Source: CBDCRK01 sp965220955 (GTDB lineage Bacteria > Desulfobacterota > Binatia > Bin18 > CBDCRK01). Taken from it: a DNA stretch of 64,000 bases. Of this stretch, positions 42,763-51,731 are shown one piece after another. The notes under the pieces are model-generated. The model was not told the origin of the DNA. It ran no database searches and saw only the letters and a program-made list of their open reading frames with translations. A program made the position numbers and the translations under genes. Position 1 is the stretch's first letter. Every line of letters starts with the position of its first letter. Location of the stretch: positions 62,001 through 126,000 of the forward strand of contig CBDCRK010000002.1 of assembly GCA_965220955.1 (NCBI GenBank), in the 5' to 3' direction.

Positions 42763-43712
42763 ATGACTCCAACTTTACTTAGACTTTTTATTTTCAGCTT
42801 TTTGATACTCTACTTTGAGCTTGTACTCATTAGATATCTGGCTGTTAACCTTCAGGCCTTTTCGTTCTTCATCACATGGTTATTTTGGCAACGTCAATAT
42901 CGATGTGTACAACCGTAAGGATGAACCCCTATGGTCTATACTCGTAGGCATGCTCCCTTATGTGCAGCAATTTGGTCTCGAAACCGTTGTGGTCATTATT
43001 TTTTTCTTGGCATCTGTTCTCTTTATACCCTTTAGGAAGGTATTTTCGACAGTTCTCAGCCCTGACCGCATACAGCGTCAACATTGCCGGCAGCCTAGCT
43101 GGTATCATCACCTTTGCTATTATGAGTTACTTCTCTACGCTTCCTTTGCTGTGGTTTTCCTCAGGCATCATGATGTTTTGTTGGCCAGCTGTGGAAGACC
43201 CAGGGGACCGACCCCGCCCCTCTTCTTCATAGGGGCGGGCTTTTGGCTATTGGAGACCAAGAGTGTTACAGAGATGTCTCTATTATTTGGCTCTACCTGG
43301 GTAGTCAATGTATTGGTATTCTCTGCGATTCTTCTGGTCATCGTTTTAGCAAATTTGGTTGTGATGAAGATATCCAAGTTGAACAGGAACCTGTTGTTCT
43401 TGCTTCTTTTCGCCTCACTTATTGTCAACTATAACCTCTCAGTTAACTATCTGTTACACATCTCGACAACTTTCCAGTAGATCCTGGGGATAATATTGGT
43501 TGGCTTCCCTCTCTTTTTTTACCGGGATTATATTTGCCGACATCTTCAGGAGAAGAAAAGAAACTACAACTTCCTTAGCCTTCAACTCAATTGGGGCCAT
43601 ATTGGGCGGGATCATTGAATACAGCTTCATGGTTTTGGGTATGAAGCAATTATATTTTCTGGCACTTCTATTCTATCTCTTGGCCTTACTTTCCAACAGA
43701 AAGGTTCCGTGA
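42763..43712 (+). pseudogene. Decayed spermidine-synthase-like membrane protein (membrane part only)
   Basis: ATG 42763, with AGGAGA upstream, opens a membrane protein (LLRLFIFSFLILYFELVLIR) that loses its frame near 42875. Further pieces lie in three frames: GMLPYVQQFGLETVVVIIFF at 42945, AYSVNIAGSLAGIITFAIMS at 43080, WLLETKSVTEMSLLFGSTWV at 43245, and the closing ILGGIIEYSFMVLGMKQLYF at 43590-43660. The order and motifs match the membrane half of MFS/spermidine-synthase-like fusions, but internal segments and the catalytic SAM domain are missing. Several frameshifts and at least one deletion rule out a product. Confidence 0.55.
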
Positions 43713-43740
43713 CCATTCTTTTATCCCTTTTGAGCAGGCC

Positions 43741-44064
43741 ATGGCATTCACTGGTGAAGCTGCCGATACCATCCTGAAAAAAGAATGGCAGGAGGGCGAC
43801 TCTCTTCTTACCGCTCTTGCCTTCCTTCCCTACTACGCCTGGCGTCTCAAGGTCGACCCACAAACAGGTCGCATCTACACAGCAGAAGACGCATTCATTA
43901 GAGGACAGCCTATCCCCCAACAGCCCACCTGGGTTGCCTACACCCCGCAGATTCACACCGATCAAAAGGCAGCAGAGGAAATGTGGAAGCTTCTCAGCCG
44001 TGGCTATACTCTCCGGCTAAAGAATAATTATGGAGCTCTGTATCAGCGGAGGGCCGCCCCATAG
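43741..44064 (+). CDS. C-terminal fragment of a GT-C or TPR-type protein
   Basis: Short frame of 107 residues that looks like the end of a larger protein: LTALAFLPYYAWRLKVDPQT, then PTWVAYTPQIHTDQKAAEEM and the ending SRGYTLRLKNNYGALYQRR, typical of the periplasmic tail of ArnT-like glycosyltransferases. The frame remains open upstream to about 43681 (RFRDHSFIPFEQAM), which overlaps the remnant before it, and no membrane helices precede it. It is probably the 3' end of a gene whose front was deleted. The next gene (YfhO copy 2) starts 15 bases on. Confidence 0.4.
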   Translation: MAFTGEAADTILKKEWQEGDSLLTALAFLPYYAWRLKVDPQTGRIYTAEDAFIRGQPIPQQPTWVAYTPQIHTDQKAAEEMWKLLSRGYTLRLKNNYGALYQRRAAP

Positions 44065-44079
44065 ATAGAAAGGTCAAGA

Positions 44080-46491
44080 ATGAATCTGAGGCTATTAGTA
44101 GCAAAAGCAGTGGGTAGCCGTACAGGGCTTGCCCTCCTCACTATTGGGTTAGCCCTTATGCTTTTCTATGAGGAGATAATCTTCTCTTCTGGCGTGCCTG
44201 CCTTGCGGGACTTGCCCAGCTTTTTTTATCCCTTGAAATATTACCTCCACGTCCATCTGCGCGAGTTCAGCCTACCTTTGTGGAACCCACATGTTGCTAT
44301 GGGCAGGCCCTTTGTTGCTAGCTTTCAGTCTGGAGTCTTCTATCTGCCCAATCTGATCTTTGCCCTCCCTTCTCCTACCCTAGCCTTCCGCATCTTCTTT
44401 CTCTTTCACTATGGGGTTATTGCTATCGGCGCCTTTTTCTACCTCCGCTGGCGCCACCACTCGCATACGACCTCGATTATCGGCTCCCTCCTTCTCTCTC
44501 TGGGTGGATGTATGGTCTCTTTTGGCAATGTCCTCAATAACCTGCAAGCGGCTGCTTGGCTCCCCTGGGTTCTCCTCTACTGGGAAAAGCTCCTTCTGTT
44601 CCCTGGTAGGAGATACTTTGGAGTCTTTGCCTCCATGGAGCTTTTACACTTTCTTGGGGGTTCTCCGGAAATCTTCCTGATGACGAATATAACCCTTGTG
44701 GGGCTTAACCTGTTTCAATACCTGAGCACAAAAAAGCGGGTTTATCTCTCTTCTCTCCTCTCTCTTTTCTGTTGCCTGGGTCTTATTTTTGTCCTTACCT
44801 TACCACAAATTCTCCCCACTCTGGAAATGTTCTGGTCCTCTATCCGGTATGAGGGTTTTTCTCTATCCGAGGTAGAAGAAGTGCCCTTCTCTCCCTTGAC
44901 TGTTATGAACCTCCTCTTACCCCGTACATTCCTTAGCCCGCAGGGACAGTTTGGCTTTGAGTCCTTACTAGACCGGGAGATTCCCTGGCTCCTCAGCATA
45001 TACATCGGGCTCCTCCCCTTCCTTGCTGGGCTTTTCTTCCTCTGGCAAGGAAGAGACAGAGAAAGGTTCTTCTGGGGGGTCCTTTTTGTCCTCTCCTTCT
45101 CTCTGGCTATGGGGAGTTACAACCCTCTCTTTCCTTGGTTGTACCACTATCTCCCCTTTGTTGCTGCCTTTCGTTATCCAGAGAAATTCTTCTATCTGAC
45201 CCATCTCTCCCTTTTTGTGCTCAGCATCGAGGGGCTTTCTCTACTTCTTGTGCCTGAGGGCCGTAGCCATAGAAAGAAGTTCCTCTTATTGCTTGTCTCC
45301 CTACTCTTTTGCCTTCTCCTCTTCTATCTCCTCCTCTCTCTCCGTGCGGGCCTCATCATTCGGACTTTTATCTGGATAGCAGCACAAGGGATCCCGCTTG
45401 TCCTTAACCCTTGGGCTCTTGGCCATTTGGCATGGAGTACGGAGCGGGCTATCCTCCTTAGCCTTGCCGGGGTTCTGCTCTTTATTATCTGGGATCGCTC
45501 CTCCGGCTGGGCTCAAGACAGATCTCGGATTTGGACAAGGGTTCTGCCCCTTCTTTTCCTTAGCCTCATCTACACCGATCTTTTTTCTGCCCACCGGGGC
45601 CTTAATCTCTATATCAATGCTGCTTTCTTCTCTGCCCCCTCTCCTATTGCCCTGGCCTGCGGAGCCCCTTCTCATGATTTTCGCCTTGCCCACATGCGCA
45701 AGAACGCCAGCCACTATGACAAAGATGTTTCGATTGCCGAGCAGGAAAAGGGGTTACTTCGCGTCTGCTTTCCCAACTCTGGCATCCTCTGCGGGGTAGA
45801 CCATATCTATGGGGTGGACCACCACAGTGGGGGAGATGGCATGAAGCTGCGGGACGAGGTCGCCTTCCGTAAGCTTCTGCGCCCCCTACCCCTTGACCTG
45901 CAGGTGAAGGTCCTGGGCACGCTTAATACACGTTTTATTGTCTCTGATTACCTTCTTCCTTCTACCCTCCTCCACCAGATAGCCGACGGTATTCCCCCTC
46001 ATTACTTCCTGTATGAGGTACCAGGCGCCTCTGAACGCGCCTATCTGGCCTATCGGACTCTCTCCGCCTCTACTCCAGAAGACACACTTAATGTTCTCCT
46101 TAGCCAGGAGTTTGACTCTACCTATGATGTAATCCTTGATCACTCTGTCCCCCTTAAAGGGTCTCCCTCTCCTGATGATCACGTTCGCATTATCTCTTAC
46201 TATGACGAGGAGGTAAGGATAGCGGTCTCTAACGTCAAACCGGCTATCCTGGTGCTTAATGACTATCACTACCCAGGATGGGAGGTCATTGTAGATGGAG
46301 AGAAGAGGCCCATCTTGCGGGCGAACTGGTGGGTACGGGGAGTAGAGCTGGCACCCGGTCATCACACAGTGATCTTCCGCTATACTCCTACTGCTTTATT
46401 CCTCGGTCTTAAAATCTCCTCGGCCACGCTGGCTGCTGTTCTTCTGCTCTGTGCCGTATGGAAGTATAGGCAGAGGCGGGCTCAGGAATAG
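44080..46491 (+). CDS. YfhO-family multi-membrane protein, copy 2
   Basis: 803 residues, a paralogue of the 38373-40832 protein with the same layout: about 12 membrane helices, LPLWNPHVAMGRPFVASFQS near residue 65, GNVLNNLQAAAWLPWVLLYW near 150, FLGGSPEIFLMTNITLVGLN near 190, a periplasmic domain and the ending PAILVLNDYHYPGWEVIVDG, ILRANWWVRGVELAPGHH. Blocks are near identical between the copies (LRANWWVRG, HFLGGSPEIFLMTN), so the pair arose by duplication. The genes between them are all broken while both copies remain open, which suggests selection to keep them. Their substrate is unknown. Confidence 0.85.
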   Translation: MNLRLLVAKAVGSRTGLALLTIGLALMLFYEEIIFSSGVPALRDLPSFFYPLKYYLHVHLREFSLPLWNPHVAMGRPFVASFQSGVFYLPNLIFALPSPTLAFRIFFLFHYGVIAIGAFFYLRWRHHSHTTSIIGSLLLSLGGCMVSFGNVLNNLQAAAWLPWVLLYWEKLLLFPGRRYFGVFASMELLHFLGGSPEIFLMTNITLVGLNLFQYLSTKKRVYLSSLLSLFCCLGLIFVLTLPQILPTLEMFWSSIRYEGFSLSEVEEVPFSPLTVMNLLLPRTFLSPQGQFGFESLLDREIPWLLSIYIGLLPFLAGLFFLWQGRDRERFFWGVLFVLSFSLAMGSYNPLFPWLYHYLPFVAAFRYPEKFFYLTHLSLFVLSIEGLSLLLVPEGRSHRKKFLLLLVSLLFCLLLFYLLLSLRAGLIIRTFIWIAAQGIPLVLNPWALGHLAWSTERAILLSLAGVLLFIIWDRSSGWAQDRSRIWTRVLPLLFLSLIYTDLFSAHRGLNLYINAAFFSAPSPIALACGAPSHDFRLAHMRKNASHYDKDVSIAEQEKGLLRVCFPNSGILCGVDHIYGVDHHSGGDGMKLRDEVAFRKLLRPLPLDLQVKVLGTLNTRFIVSDYLLPSTLLHQIADGIPPHYFLYEVPGASERAYLAYRTLSASTPEDTLNVLLSQEFDSTYDVILDHSVPLKGSPSPDDHVRIISYYDEEVRIAVSNVKPAILVLNDYHYPGWEVIVDGEKRPILRANWWVRGVELAPGHHTVIFRYTPTALFLGLKISSATLAAVLLLCAVWKYRQRRAQE

Positions 46492-46542
46492 GCGGAGAAA
46501 GAAAGGTTAGTCGGAAAACTTAAAGTATAACAAAAGGTGCCT

Positions 46543-48147
46543 ATGCCTATAGTTATTCTTCTCTGCTTCTTGATCTCCGGAGTAGCGGGCCTCATCTATG
46601 AAGTGGTATGGGCCAAATATCTCTCCTTTTTTCTTGGCAACACCGTACAGGCCCACACCACTGTACTGGCCACATTTATGGGCGGGTTAGCCCTAGGGAA
46701 CTACCTTTTTGGTCGCCTAGCAGACAGGGTTAAGAGCCGCTTGGGTCTTTATGGTTGGCTGGAGATCGGCATTGGTATCTGCGGTGTTCTCTTCCCCCTC
46801 TTTCTCTCTATTCTCACCCCCCTGTATGTGTCTTTGGCCCATGACCTTCGTCTCTCCCCTGCTTCCCTTTCCTTACTTAAGCTATTCTTAAGCCTCCTTT
46901 CCCTCCTCCTCCCCACAACCCTTATGGGCGGGACCCTTCCCGTCTTAAGCCGTTACCTGGTGCACTCGCTTAAAGAGATAGAGGTCAAGGTGGCTCAGCT
47001 CTACACCCTTAATAGCTTTGGGGCTGTAGTCGGGTCTCTCCTTACCGGTTTCTTCCTCATCAGGGAGTTCGGTCTTGACCTCTCTCTTACCATTGCTGCT
47101 GCCCTGAACCTTTTTGTTGGTCTGATTGCCCTTTTGCTGCGTAAGAAAGAGTCCTGGGGACAAGATAGAAAAGAGGACAAGGATAAGGTCCCAGTCTCAG
47201 GTCTTTATCCTCCGCCCGGACCCTATGAGACTCCGTACCCCCCTTTTCAGATTCAGGCGGCTATCCTCGGCATCTTCCTCTCCGGGTTTGCCGCTATGGT
47301 CTATGAGATTGCCTGGATCCGCCTTCTCTCCCTGGTGCTAGGCTCCTCTACCTACTCATTCTCTCTCATGCTTGCTGCTTTTATCTCCGGCCTCACCCTA
47401 GGAAGCCTTCTTATCTCTACTCGATTCTTTTCGCGCTTTGACCCTTATCTCCTTTTTGGCCTAGCCGAGATAGGAATTGCCCTTTCTGCTATCTTCACCT
47501 TTCCCCTCTATGAGAGGCTTCCCTATTACTTCCTGGGGCTTACGGGCATTCTGGTTCGCTTGCCCCATACGTTTTGGCTTTATGGGTTCTTACAGTTTTG
47601 CCTGTGCTTTTTTCTCATGCTCCTTCCTACTCTCTTTTTTGGCATGACCCTCCCGCTGGTAAGCCGTATTAGTAGTCGACATCTAACAAATTTAGGTAGG
47701 GAGGTAGGAGGAGTCTTTGCCGCTAACACTGTGGGAACAGTCCTTGGGGTCACCCTCTCCGGGCTCCTTCTCCTTCCCGCCCTAGGAATAAAAGGACTCT
47801 TAGAGGTGGGGGTGGCCCTCAATCTTGTCATCGGGATTCTCACCCTGGCTGGTGAGCAAAGCTGGGGTTGGAGGAAAAAGGCTGCTGCTGGGACCTTTGC
47901 CTGTTTTTTCTTCTTTCTCTATCTTATTGCCTTTCCTCGCTGGGACCTTAATGTCTTATCAGGGGGACAGTTTCGCTGGCGCAGCTTCTATCTAGACGAA
48001 AGCTACGCAGAGTTTAAGAGACGCTGGAAGGATGAGCAGATTCTCTACTATCATGATGGCCCCAACGGCACGGTCACCGTTATCCAGAACAAAGAGAGCT
48101 TGTATCGAACAGGCATTCTATGCATCCAGCAGCGGCTCTTGCTCTGA
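46543..48147 (+). CDS. MFS/spermidine-synthase-like membrane protein lacking the catalytic domain
   Basis: 534 residues with about 14 membrane helices in two related halves. Each half starts with the family motif: VAGLIYEVVWAKYLSFFLGN and AAMVYEIAWIRLLSLVLGSS. It also has LMGGTLPVLSRYLV and FFGMTLPLVSRISSR, the YxxNxxGAxxG-type ends LYTLNSFGAVVGSLLTG and FAANTVGTVLGVTLSG. In intact relatives a polyamine-aminopropyltransferase-like SAM domain follows. Here the chain stops just as that domain begins (YHDGPNGTVTVIQNKESLYR then an unrelated TGILCIQQRLLL). The gene is therefore 3'-truncated by about 250-300 codons. ATG 46543 has AAAGG at good spacing; GTG 46537 is also in frame. Confidence 0.75.
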   Translation: MPIVILLCFLISGVAGLIYEVVWAKYLSFFLGNTVQAHTTVLATFMGGLALGNYLFGRLADRVKSRLGLYGWLEIGIGICGVLFPLFLSILTPLYVSLAHDLRLSPASLSLLKLFLSLLSLLLPTTLMGGTLPVLSRYLVHSLKEIEVKVAQLYTLNSFGAVVGSLLTGFFLIREFGLDLSLTIAAALNLFVGLIALLLRKKESWGQDRKEDKDKVPVSGLYPPPGPYETPYPPFQIQAAILGIFLSGFAAMVYEIAWIRLLSLVLGSSTYSFSLMLAAFISGLTLGSLLISTRFFSRFDPYLLFGLAEIGIALSAIFTFPLYERLPYYFLGLTGILVRLPHTFWLYGFLQFCLCFFLMLLPTLFFGMTLPLVSRISSRHLTNLGREVGGVFAANTVGTVLGVTLSGLLLLPALGIKGLLEVGVALNLVIGILTLAGEQSWGWRKKAAAGTFACFFFFLYLIAFPRWDLNVLSGGQFRWRSFYLDESYAEFKRRWKDEQILYYHDGPNGTVTVIQNKESLYRTGILCIQQRLLL

Positions 48148-48318
48148 GGGAATGGCTCTAATTCGCAGAGTACTTCCCCGCAAAGTAGAGTGCGGTTGAC
48201 CGCATCCGTTATCAAAAAGGGAGGCTACAACAGGGCAGGTTGAGACCCTGGAAATCAACATGTTTTTCGGATACGTAGAAGTAGCCAGGGGAAGTAATAG
48301 CTGACAAGGAGGATATGG
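48148..48318. other. Gap where the lost catalytic domain would lie
   Basis: 171 bases with no gene and no resemblance to a methyltransferase-like fold in any frame. AAGGAGGATATGG at 48305-48317 is the ribosome binding region of the next gene. No promoter consensus stands out. Confidence 0.35.
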
Positions 48319-49581
48319 ATGAACGGTCATAAGTGGTTCTGTCTGAGGTTAGTGTTTTGCATTGGGCTGTGGCTGCTGCCTACCCAGGGGCAGGCTGAAA
48401 CGGACAGCGCCCGAGAAAGAATCCTGGCTCGTTTTTTCCTTTACCGCGAGGGACCCCCCCATGTGGATGGAATTACCCCAGGGATGAAACTCGATAGTAC
48501 CAACGCTCAGATGGCAACTGCTGTGCTGCCACCCGAAATCCTCCGATATCTAACGTCTGGAGATTTCACCATCACCGTCCAGGAGACAACCGATCTTCTC
48601 CTACGGCAAAGCTACCTGGACGCTACCCTCAAACACTCCCAAAACGTTGTTGCAGGAGAAGAAGAACTGCAGCACTATGTGGCCGGTCTGCCCTTTCCTT
48701 TGCTCGATTCCCAAGACCCCCAGGCCGGGCTCAAGGCGGTCTGGAACCTGCGCTACCGCGACCAAGGCGAGACCACTAAAATGTGGGCGCTTAATACTCT
48801 GCTCAATAGCAGCGGGGGGGTCGAACGTAGCCAGCGTTTTTACTTTCTCTCCCTTTATGGAATGCATCGCCCAGAGGAGACCAAGAACATCCCCCAGTGG
48901 GAGCGCCAGGGCGTATACACAAAAATTTATTCCCTTATGCTTGCTCCTTCAGATGTCGAAGGGAACCAACTTGTTGGTGTAACCTACGATAATGACACCC
49001 TTCCCCAAGACCAGTGGGCCTATGATACCGAGAGCCGCCGCACTCGCAAGCTGGTGTATAATCCCTATATCTCGCCCGAGCGCGGGGTCTTACTTATCGA
49101 AGACCGCTCAGGCTTTATGGGGTATATTCATGACTACGAGTGGAAATATCTGGGAGAGCAGGTAGTCCTCACTCCCAGCCCCATCAGGGCCGCCAAGCCC
49201 ACCTGGGGGGGCAAAGGCAACTGGTATCCGGTTGATCCCTGGGAGCTACGCCAGGCGGTGGTTGTAGAAGGTCGGCCCAAAAGGTCCCATCCGCTGTACA
49301 GTCGTCGAGTTCTCTACCTTGATGTCCAGACTTTCTTGCCATTGTACGCGCTGACATATGACCACGCGGGGAATCACAAACGCACGTTCCTAATCGTTGC
49401 GCGGCATCCCGACTTTAACCCCTGGAACAATGAGGAGTGGTTTGCACAAATTGCCTCCCAGGCTTCCATCGATTATCAGTTAGAGCTAGGGAATACCTTT
49501 GAGATCTATAAAATTCTTCATAACCGGCCTATGAACGAAAGTAAGTTTAGTGTGATGGCACTTATGCTGCAGGGGAAATAA
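48319..49581 (+). CDS. DUF1329 outer-membrane-associated protein
   Basis: 420 residues with a signal peptide (WFCLRLVFCIGLWLLPTQGQA, cleavage after QA) and a long beta-rich domain of the DUF1329 type. Typical stretches: AGLPFPLLDSQDPQAGLKAV near residue 127, WAYDTESRRTRKLVYNPY near 235, LIEDRSGFMGYIHDYEWKYL near 265 and SRRVLYLDVQTFLPLYALTY near 325. Its members are exported lipocalin- or LolA-like proteins, often next to RND exporters or in catabolic clusters, and may carry lipophilic compounds. Strong GGAGGA precedes the ATG. No RND gene is adjacent. The gene is intact and starts a healthier region after the broken block. Confidence 0.85.
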   Translation: MNGHKWFCLRLVFCIGLWLLPTQGQAETDSARERILARFFLYREGPPHVDGITPGMKLDSTNAQMATAVLPPEILRYLTSGDFTITVQETTDLLLRQSYLDATLKHSQNVVAGEEELQHYVAGLPFPLLDSQDPQAGLKAVWNLRYRDQGETTKMWALNTLLNSSGGVERSQRFYFLSLYGMHRPEETKNIPQWERQGVYTKIYSLMLAPSDVEGNQLVGVTYDNDTLPQDQWAYDTESRRTRKLVYNPYISPERGVLLIEDRSGFMGYIHDYEWKYLGEQVVLTPSPIRAAKPTWGGKGNWYPVDPWELRQAVVVEGRPKRSHPLYSRRVLYLDVQTFLPLYALTYDHAGNHKRTFLIVARHPDFNPWNNEEWFAQIASQASIDYQLELGNTFEIYKILHNRPMNESKFSVMALMLQGK

Positions 49582-49610
49582 AAGGCCGGGAACCAAAGCT
49601 ACTGCTAGGT

Positions 49611-50291
49611 TCAAGTTTGTGTGCTGTTCGCTGATAATCGTTCTACCTGGTAAATCCTTACCTCTTCGTTTCCAGTAAGCCAGCGGGTCTGAGCCTGGTG
49701 CGCCTGTACGCGAAACCCTGAAGCGGCTAACCCCGCAAAGAAATCCTCTACCCCTTCTCGCAGGGGATCGGCAAAGAGCGCCACCCCACCTGGCCTCACC
49801 CTAGTTGTTAGCAGGGATTTGATCCACTGCCCATCCTCGGGCTCATACAGCACATCGCTCCCTATGAGCACATCATAGTGGCCAATTTCGCCAACCCTTT
49901 TCCCTTCCCGCCAGCAACAGCAAATGGTGTGTACTGGCGCGATAGCATTCAGCGTACAGTTTTGCTTCACCAGTCGCAGTGCCTCGGGCACGTGATCAAG
50001 GGCCCACACCCGCGCCCCCAGCTTCGCCAGCACCACACTCTCTAGCCCTACTCCACAGCCGACCACCAGGACACGTCGCCCCTTCATTCTCTCCAGCGGA
50101 AAGGCACTGGCCAGGTAGCGGGATAAGGCTAAACCAGTCGGCCACACAATGTTCCAGAATTCGCTGGCTTGGCAATACCGACACTTGGGAAAGTCAGGGT
50201 GCCAATTGCAAATCTCCACCAAGTCAACCGACAGCTCATCGGTCACTTGGTAGGTAAGCATTATCTTGTCGTATAAAGATGCCCTGGCCAT
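49611..50291 (-). CDS. SAM-dependent methyltransferase (protein-lysine methyltransferase type)
   Basis: Class I methyltransferase of about 226 residues. The SAM-binding glycine loop is RVLVVGCGVGLESVVLAKLG near residue 85, with the acidic end of strand 2 in VWALDHVPEALRLVKQNC. Post-motif VLIGSDVLYEPEDGQWIKSL and GGVALFADPLREGVEDF follow. Ahead lies a cysteine-bearing insertion FPKCRYCQASEFWNIVWPTG. The EFWNIVWPTGLALS stretch resembles nicotinamide/protein-lysine methyltransferases of the METTL21 kind. The start is uncertain: TTG 50315, ATG 50291 or ATG 50261 are all in frame and none has a clear ribosome binding site. The substrate is unknown. Confidence 0.8.
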   Translation of the reverse strand: MARASLYDKIMLTYQVTDELSVDLVEICNWHPDFPKCRYCQASEFWNIVWPTGLALSRYLASAFPLERMKGRRVLVVGCGVGLESVVLAKLGARVWALDHVPEALRLVKQNCTLNAIAPVHTICCCWREGKRVGEIGHYDVLIGSDVLYEPEDGQWIKSLLTTRVRPGGVALFADPLREGVEDFFAGLAASGFRVQAHQAQTRWLTGNEEVRIYQVERLSANSTQT

Positions 50292-50360
50292 TGGCGTGGT
50301 TGGTGGTTTAGGCAACAGCTGCGGACAAGCAGGAAAAGGCTCGGACTCAGGCGCTCCGTG

Positions 50361-50870
50361 TCAAGCGCCACGCCGGCTGCGTGTTTCCCGATCAGCTCCC
50401 AACTTAAAGTTGTCCCAAGTCACAATATTTTCTGGAGTGAAAACTATCCAGCGTCGCGTCGAGCCTTGTACTGTGACAGCAAAGGGAGGCGGTTCGGCTA
50501 CCGGTAGATGACCATGCCCCCCATTATACTTTTTGCCCATCTGCATTTGTATTTCCGCCAGATGTGGGTCCGCCCGCTCAGTCGCTTCGTCTTCCAGCAC
50601 AACCGCCGTCCCTAGCAGCATAATACCCTGCAATTCGGGAAATTTTTCGTTGCGGTCAACCATGATCGTACAATTCGGATTCTGCCGCAGATTGACCACT
50701 TTCTGCCCCCGCGCATAGGTATAGACTTTGCCACCAGCCCAGCCAAACCACATGGGGGTCACGTTGATGCGCCGGCCCGGCCCCAGAGTGGCAATGCGCA
50801 TATTCCACTCGCTTAACATGATTTCCTCGATTTGCTCCTTATCCAGGGCTAGTTCTTTTGCTATCCCCAT
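50361..50870 (-). CDS. Pyridoxamine 5'-phosphate oxidase-like (FMN/F420 split-barrel) protein
   Basis: Split-barrel flavin-binding protein of 169 residues. Parts seen: the N-terminal helix (EQIEEIMLSEWNMRIATLGP), the first strands RRINVTPMWFGWAGGKVYTY, then QKVVNLRQNPNCTIMVDRNE, GIMLLGTAVVLEDEATERAD, and the closing RWIVFTPENIVTWDNFKLG. These features place it in the PNPOx-like superfamily, many members of which use F420H2, FMN or haem. An LLM-type oxidoreductase in the same window also belongs to a family using F420 or FMN. GGGAG precedes ATG 50870. The reaction cannot be deduced. Confidence 0.82.
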   Translation of the reverse strand: MGIAKELALDKEQIEEIMLSEWNMRIATLGPGRRINVTPMWFGWAGGKVYTYARGQKVVNLRQNPNCTIMVDRNEKFPELQGIMLLGTAVVLEDEATERADPHLAEIQMQMGKKYNGGHGHLPVAEPPPFAVTVQGSTRRWIVFTPENIVTWDNFKLGADRETRSRRGA

Positions 50871-50923
50871 AGTAAACTCCCGTAGTTAATGGCTTAGGGT
50901 CCCTGGTGAAAACCCAACCCTGC

Positions 50924-51592
50924 TTAGAGCATCTCGTATTCTTTGGTGATAATAAAGCTCAGCTTACTTCCGTCGATAAAATGGGGCTCGTCAGCCTGTA
51001 CTGTGGCATACTCCGGGGTCTTCTCTGATTGCCGCATGGCATCGGTGCTGTCAAACCACACCTCGGCTACACCATCAAAAAGGGGCTGGCGACCAGCGTG
51101 ATAAGCAGAGAGACGAGTGTGGCACTGTACATAACGGCGGATCATGGGGATTTTAGCCGCTAGCGGACCATGAACCGTGCGCCAGTATTCTTGAAAAGCC
51201 TCTACTTCCATCCCTGGCTTACGGGTAACAAACTCTACTAGCTTGACCATGGAGTCATTAGTGGGTCCTTCTTTTTGCACATGTTCCTGGGTAAGGATAA
51301 ACGTCATCTTGGACATATCGAGAAAGTTTTCATCGTCTGCCAGAGCGACTCGACTCTCCGCCAGATCAGCAATCCGGCGCATGACATCGGTGTTGTCATA
51401 CCAGAGTTCGGCCACCCCATCATACACAGGCTCACCCCTACGGTAGCCGGAGAGCAGGGTGTGACACTGCGCATATTTGCGTATCTCCGGGACCTTTTTC
51501 ACTAAGGCGGCATGCGTGGTGAGCCAATACTCCTGAAACGCTTCCACGCTCATTCCCGACTTGCGCTTAAGAAAGTTGATGGACTTAACCAT
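50924..51592 (-). CDS. Tandem EthD-domain protein
   Basis: 222 residues made of two EthD (dimeric alpha/beta barrel) domains in one chain. Copy A: MVKSINFLKRKSGMSVEAFQ, EYWLTTHAALVKKVPEIRKY, GVAELWYDNTDVM. Copy B, from residue 115: MVKLVEFVTRKPGMEVEAFQ, EYWRTVHGPLAAKIPMIRRY, GVAEVWFDSTDAM. EthD proteins usually act as dimers, so the tandem chain folds as a fused dimer. The first EthD protein was needed for ETBE degradation, and others are decarboxylases or cyclases; no activity can be assigned here. It lies between a PNPOx-like protein and a CaiB-type transferase on one strand, a combination of small-molecule catabolic genes. Confidence 0.85.
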   Translation of the reverse strand: MVKSINFLKRKSGMSVEAFQEYWLTTHAALVKKVPEIRKYAQCHTLLSGYRRGEPVYDGVAELWYDNTDVMRRIADLAESRVALADDENFLDMSKMTFILTQEHVQKEGPTNDSMVKLVEFVTRKPGMEVEAFQEYWRTVHGPLAAKIPMIRRYVQCHTRLSAYHAGRQPLFDGVAEVWFDSTDAMRQSEKTPEYATVQADEPHFIDGSKLSFIITKEYEML

Positions 51593-51631
51593 GATCTACC
51601 TCCGCAAAAAGTGGGAGGGGTTCTTGGGGAG

Positions 51632-51714
51632 CCCCTCATCCTAGCCCTCTCCCGCCAAGGGAGAGGGAAGCGACAGCGGTTCTGCAGGTGAAATGCCTTA
51701 AGCTGGGACTGGTA
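51632..51714 (+). repeat. Interspersed repeat, copy 2 (ccctctcccgccaagggagaggg type)
   Basis: Same layout as the copy at 13186-13274: a hairpin (ccctctcccgcc / aagggagaggg), a variable middle and the tail gtgaaatgccttaagctggg followed by actggt. It fills the gap between the EthD and CaiB genes. The conserved tail and variable middle point to an interspersed mobile element such as a MITE. Confidence 0.7.
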
Positions 51715-51731
51715 CCTTTGCTCTCTCTGAG

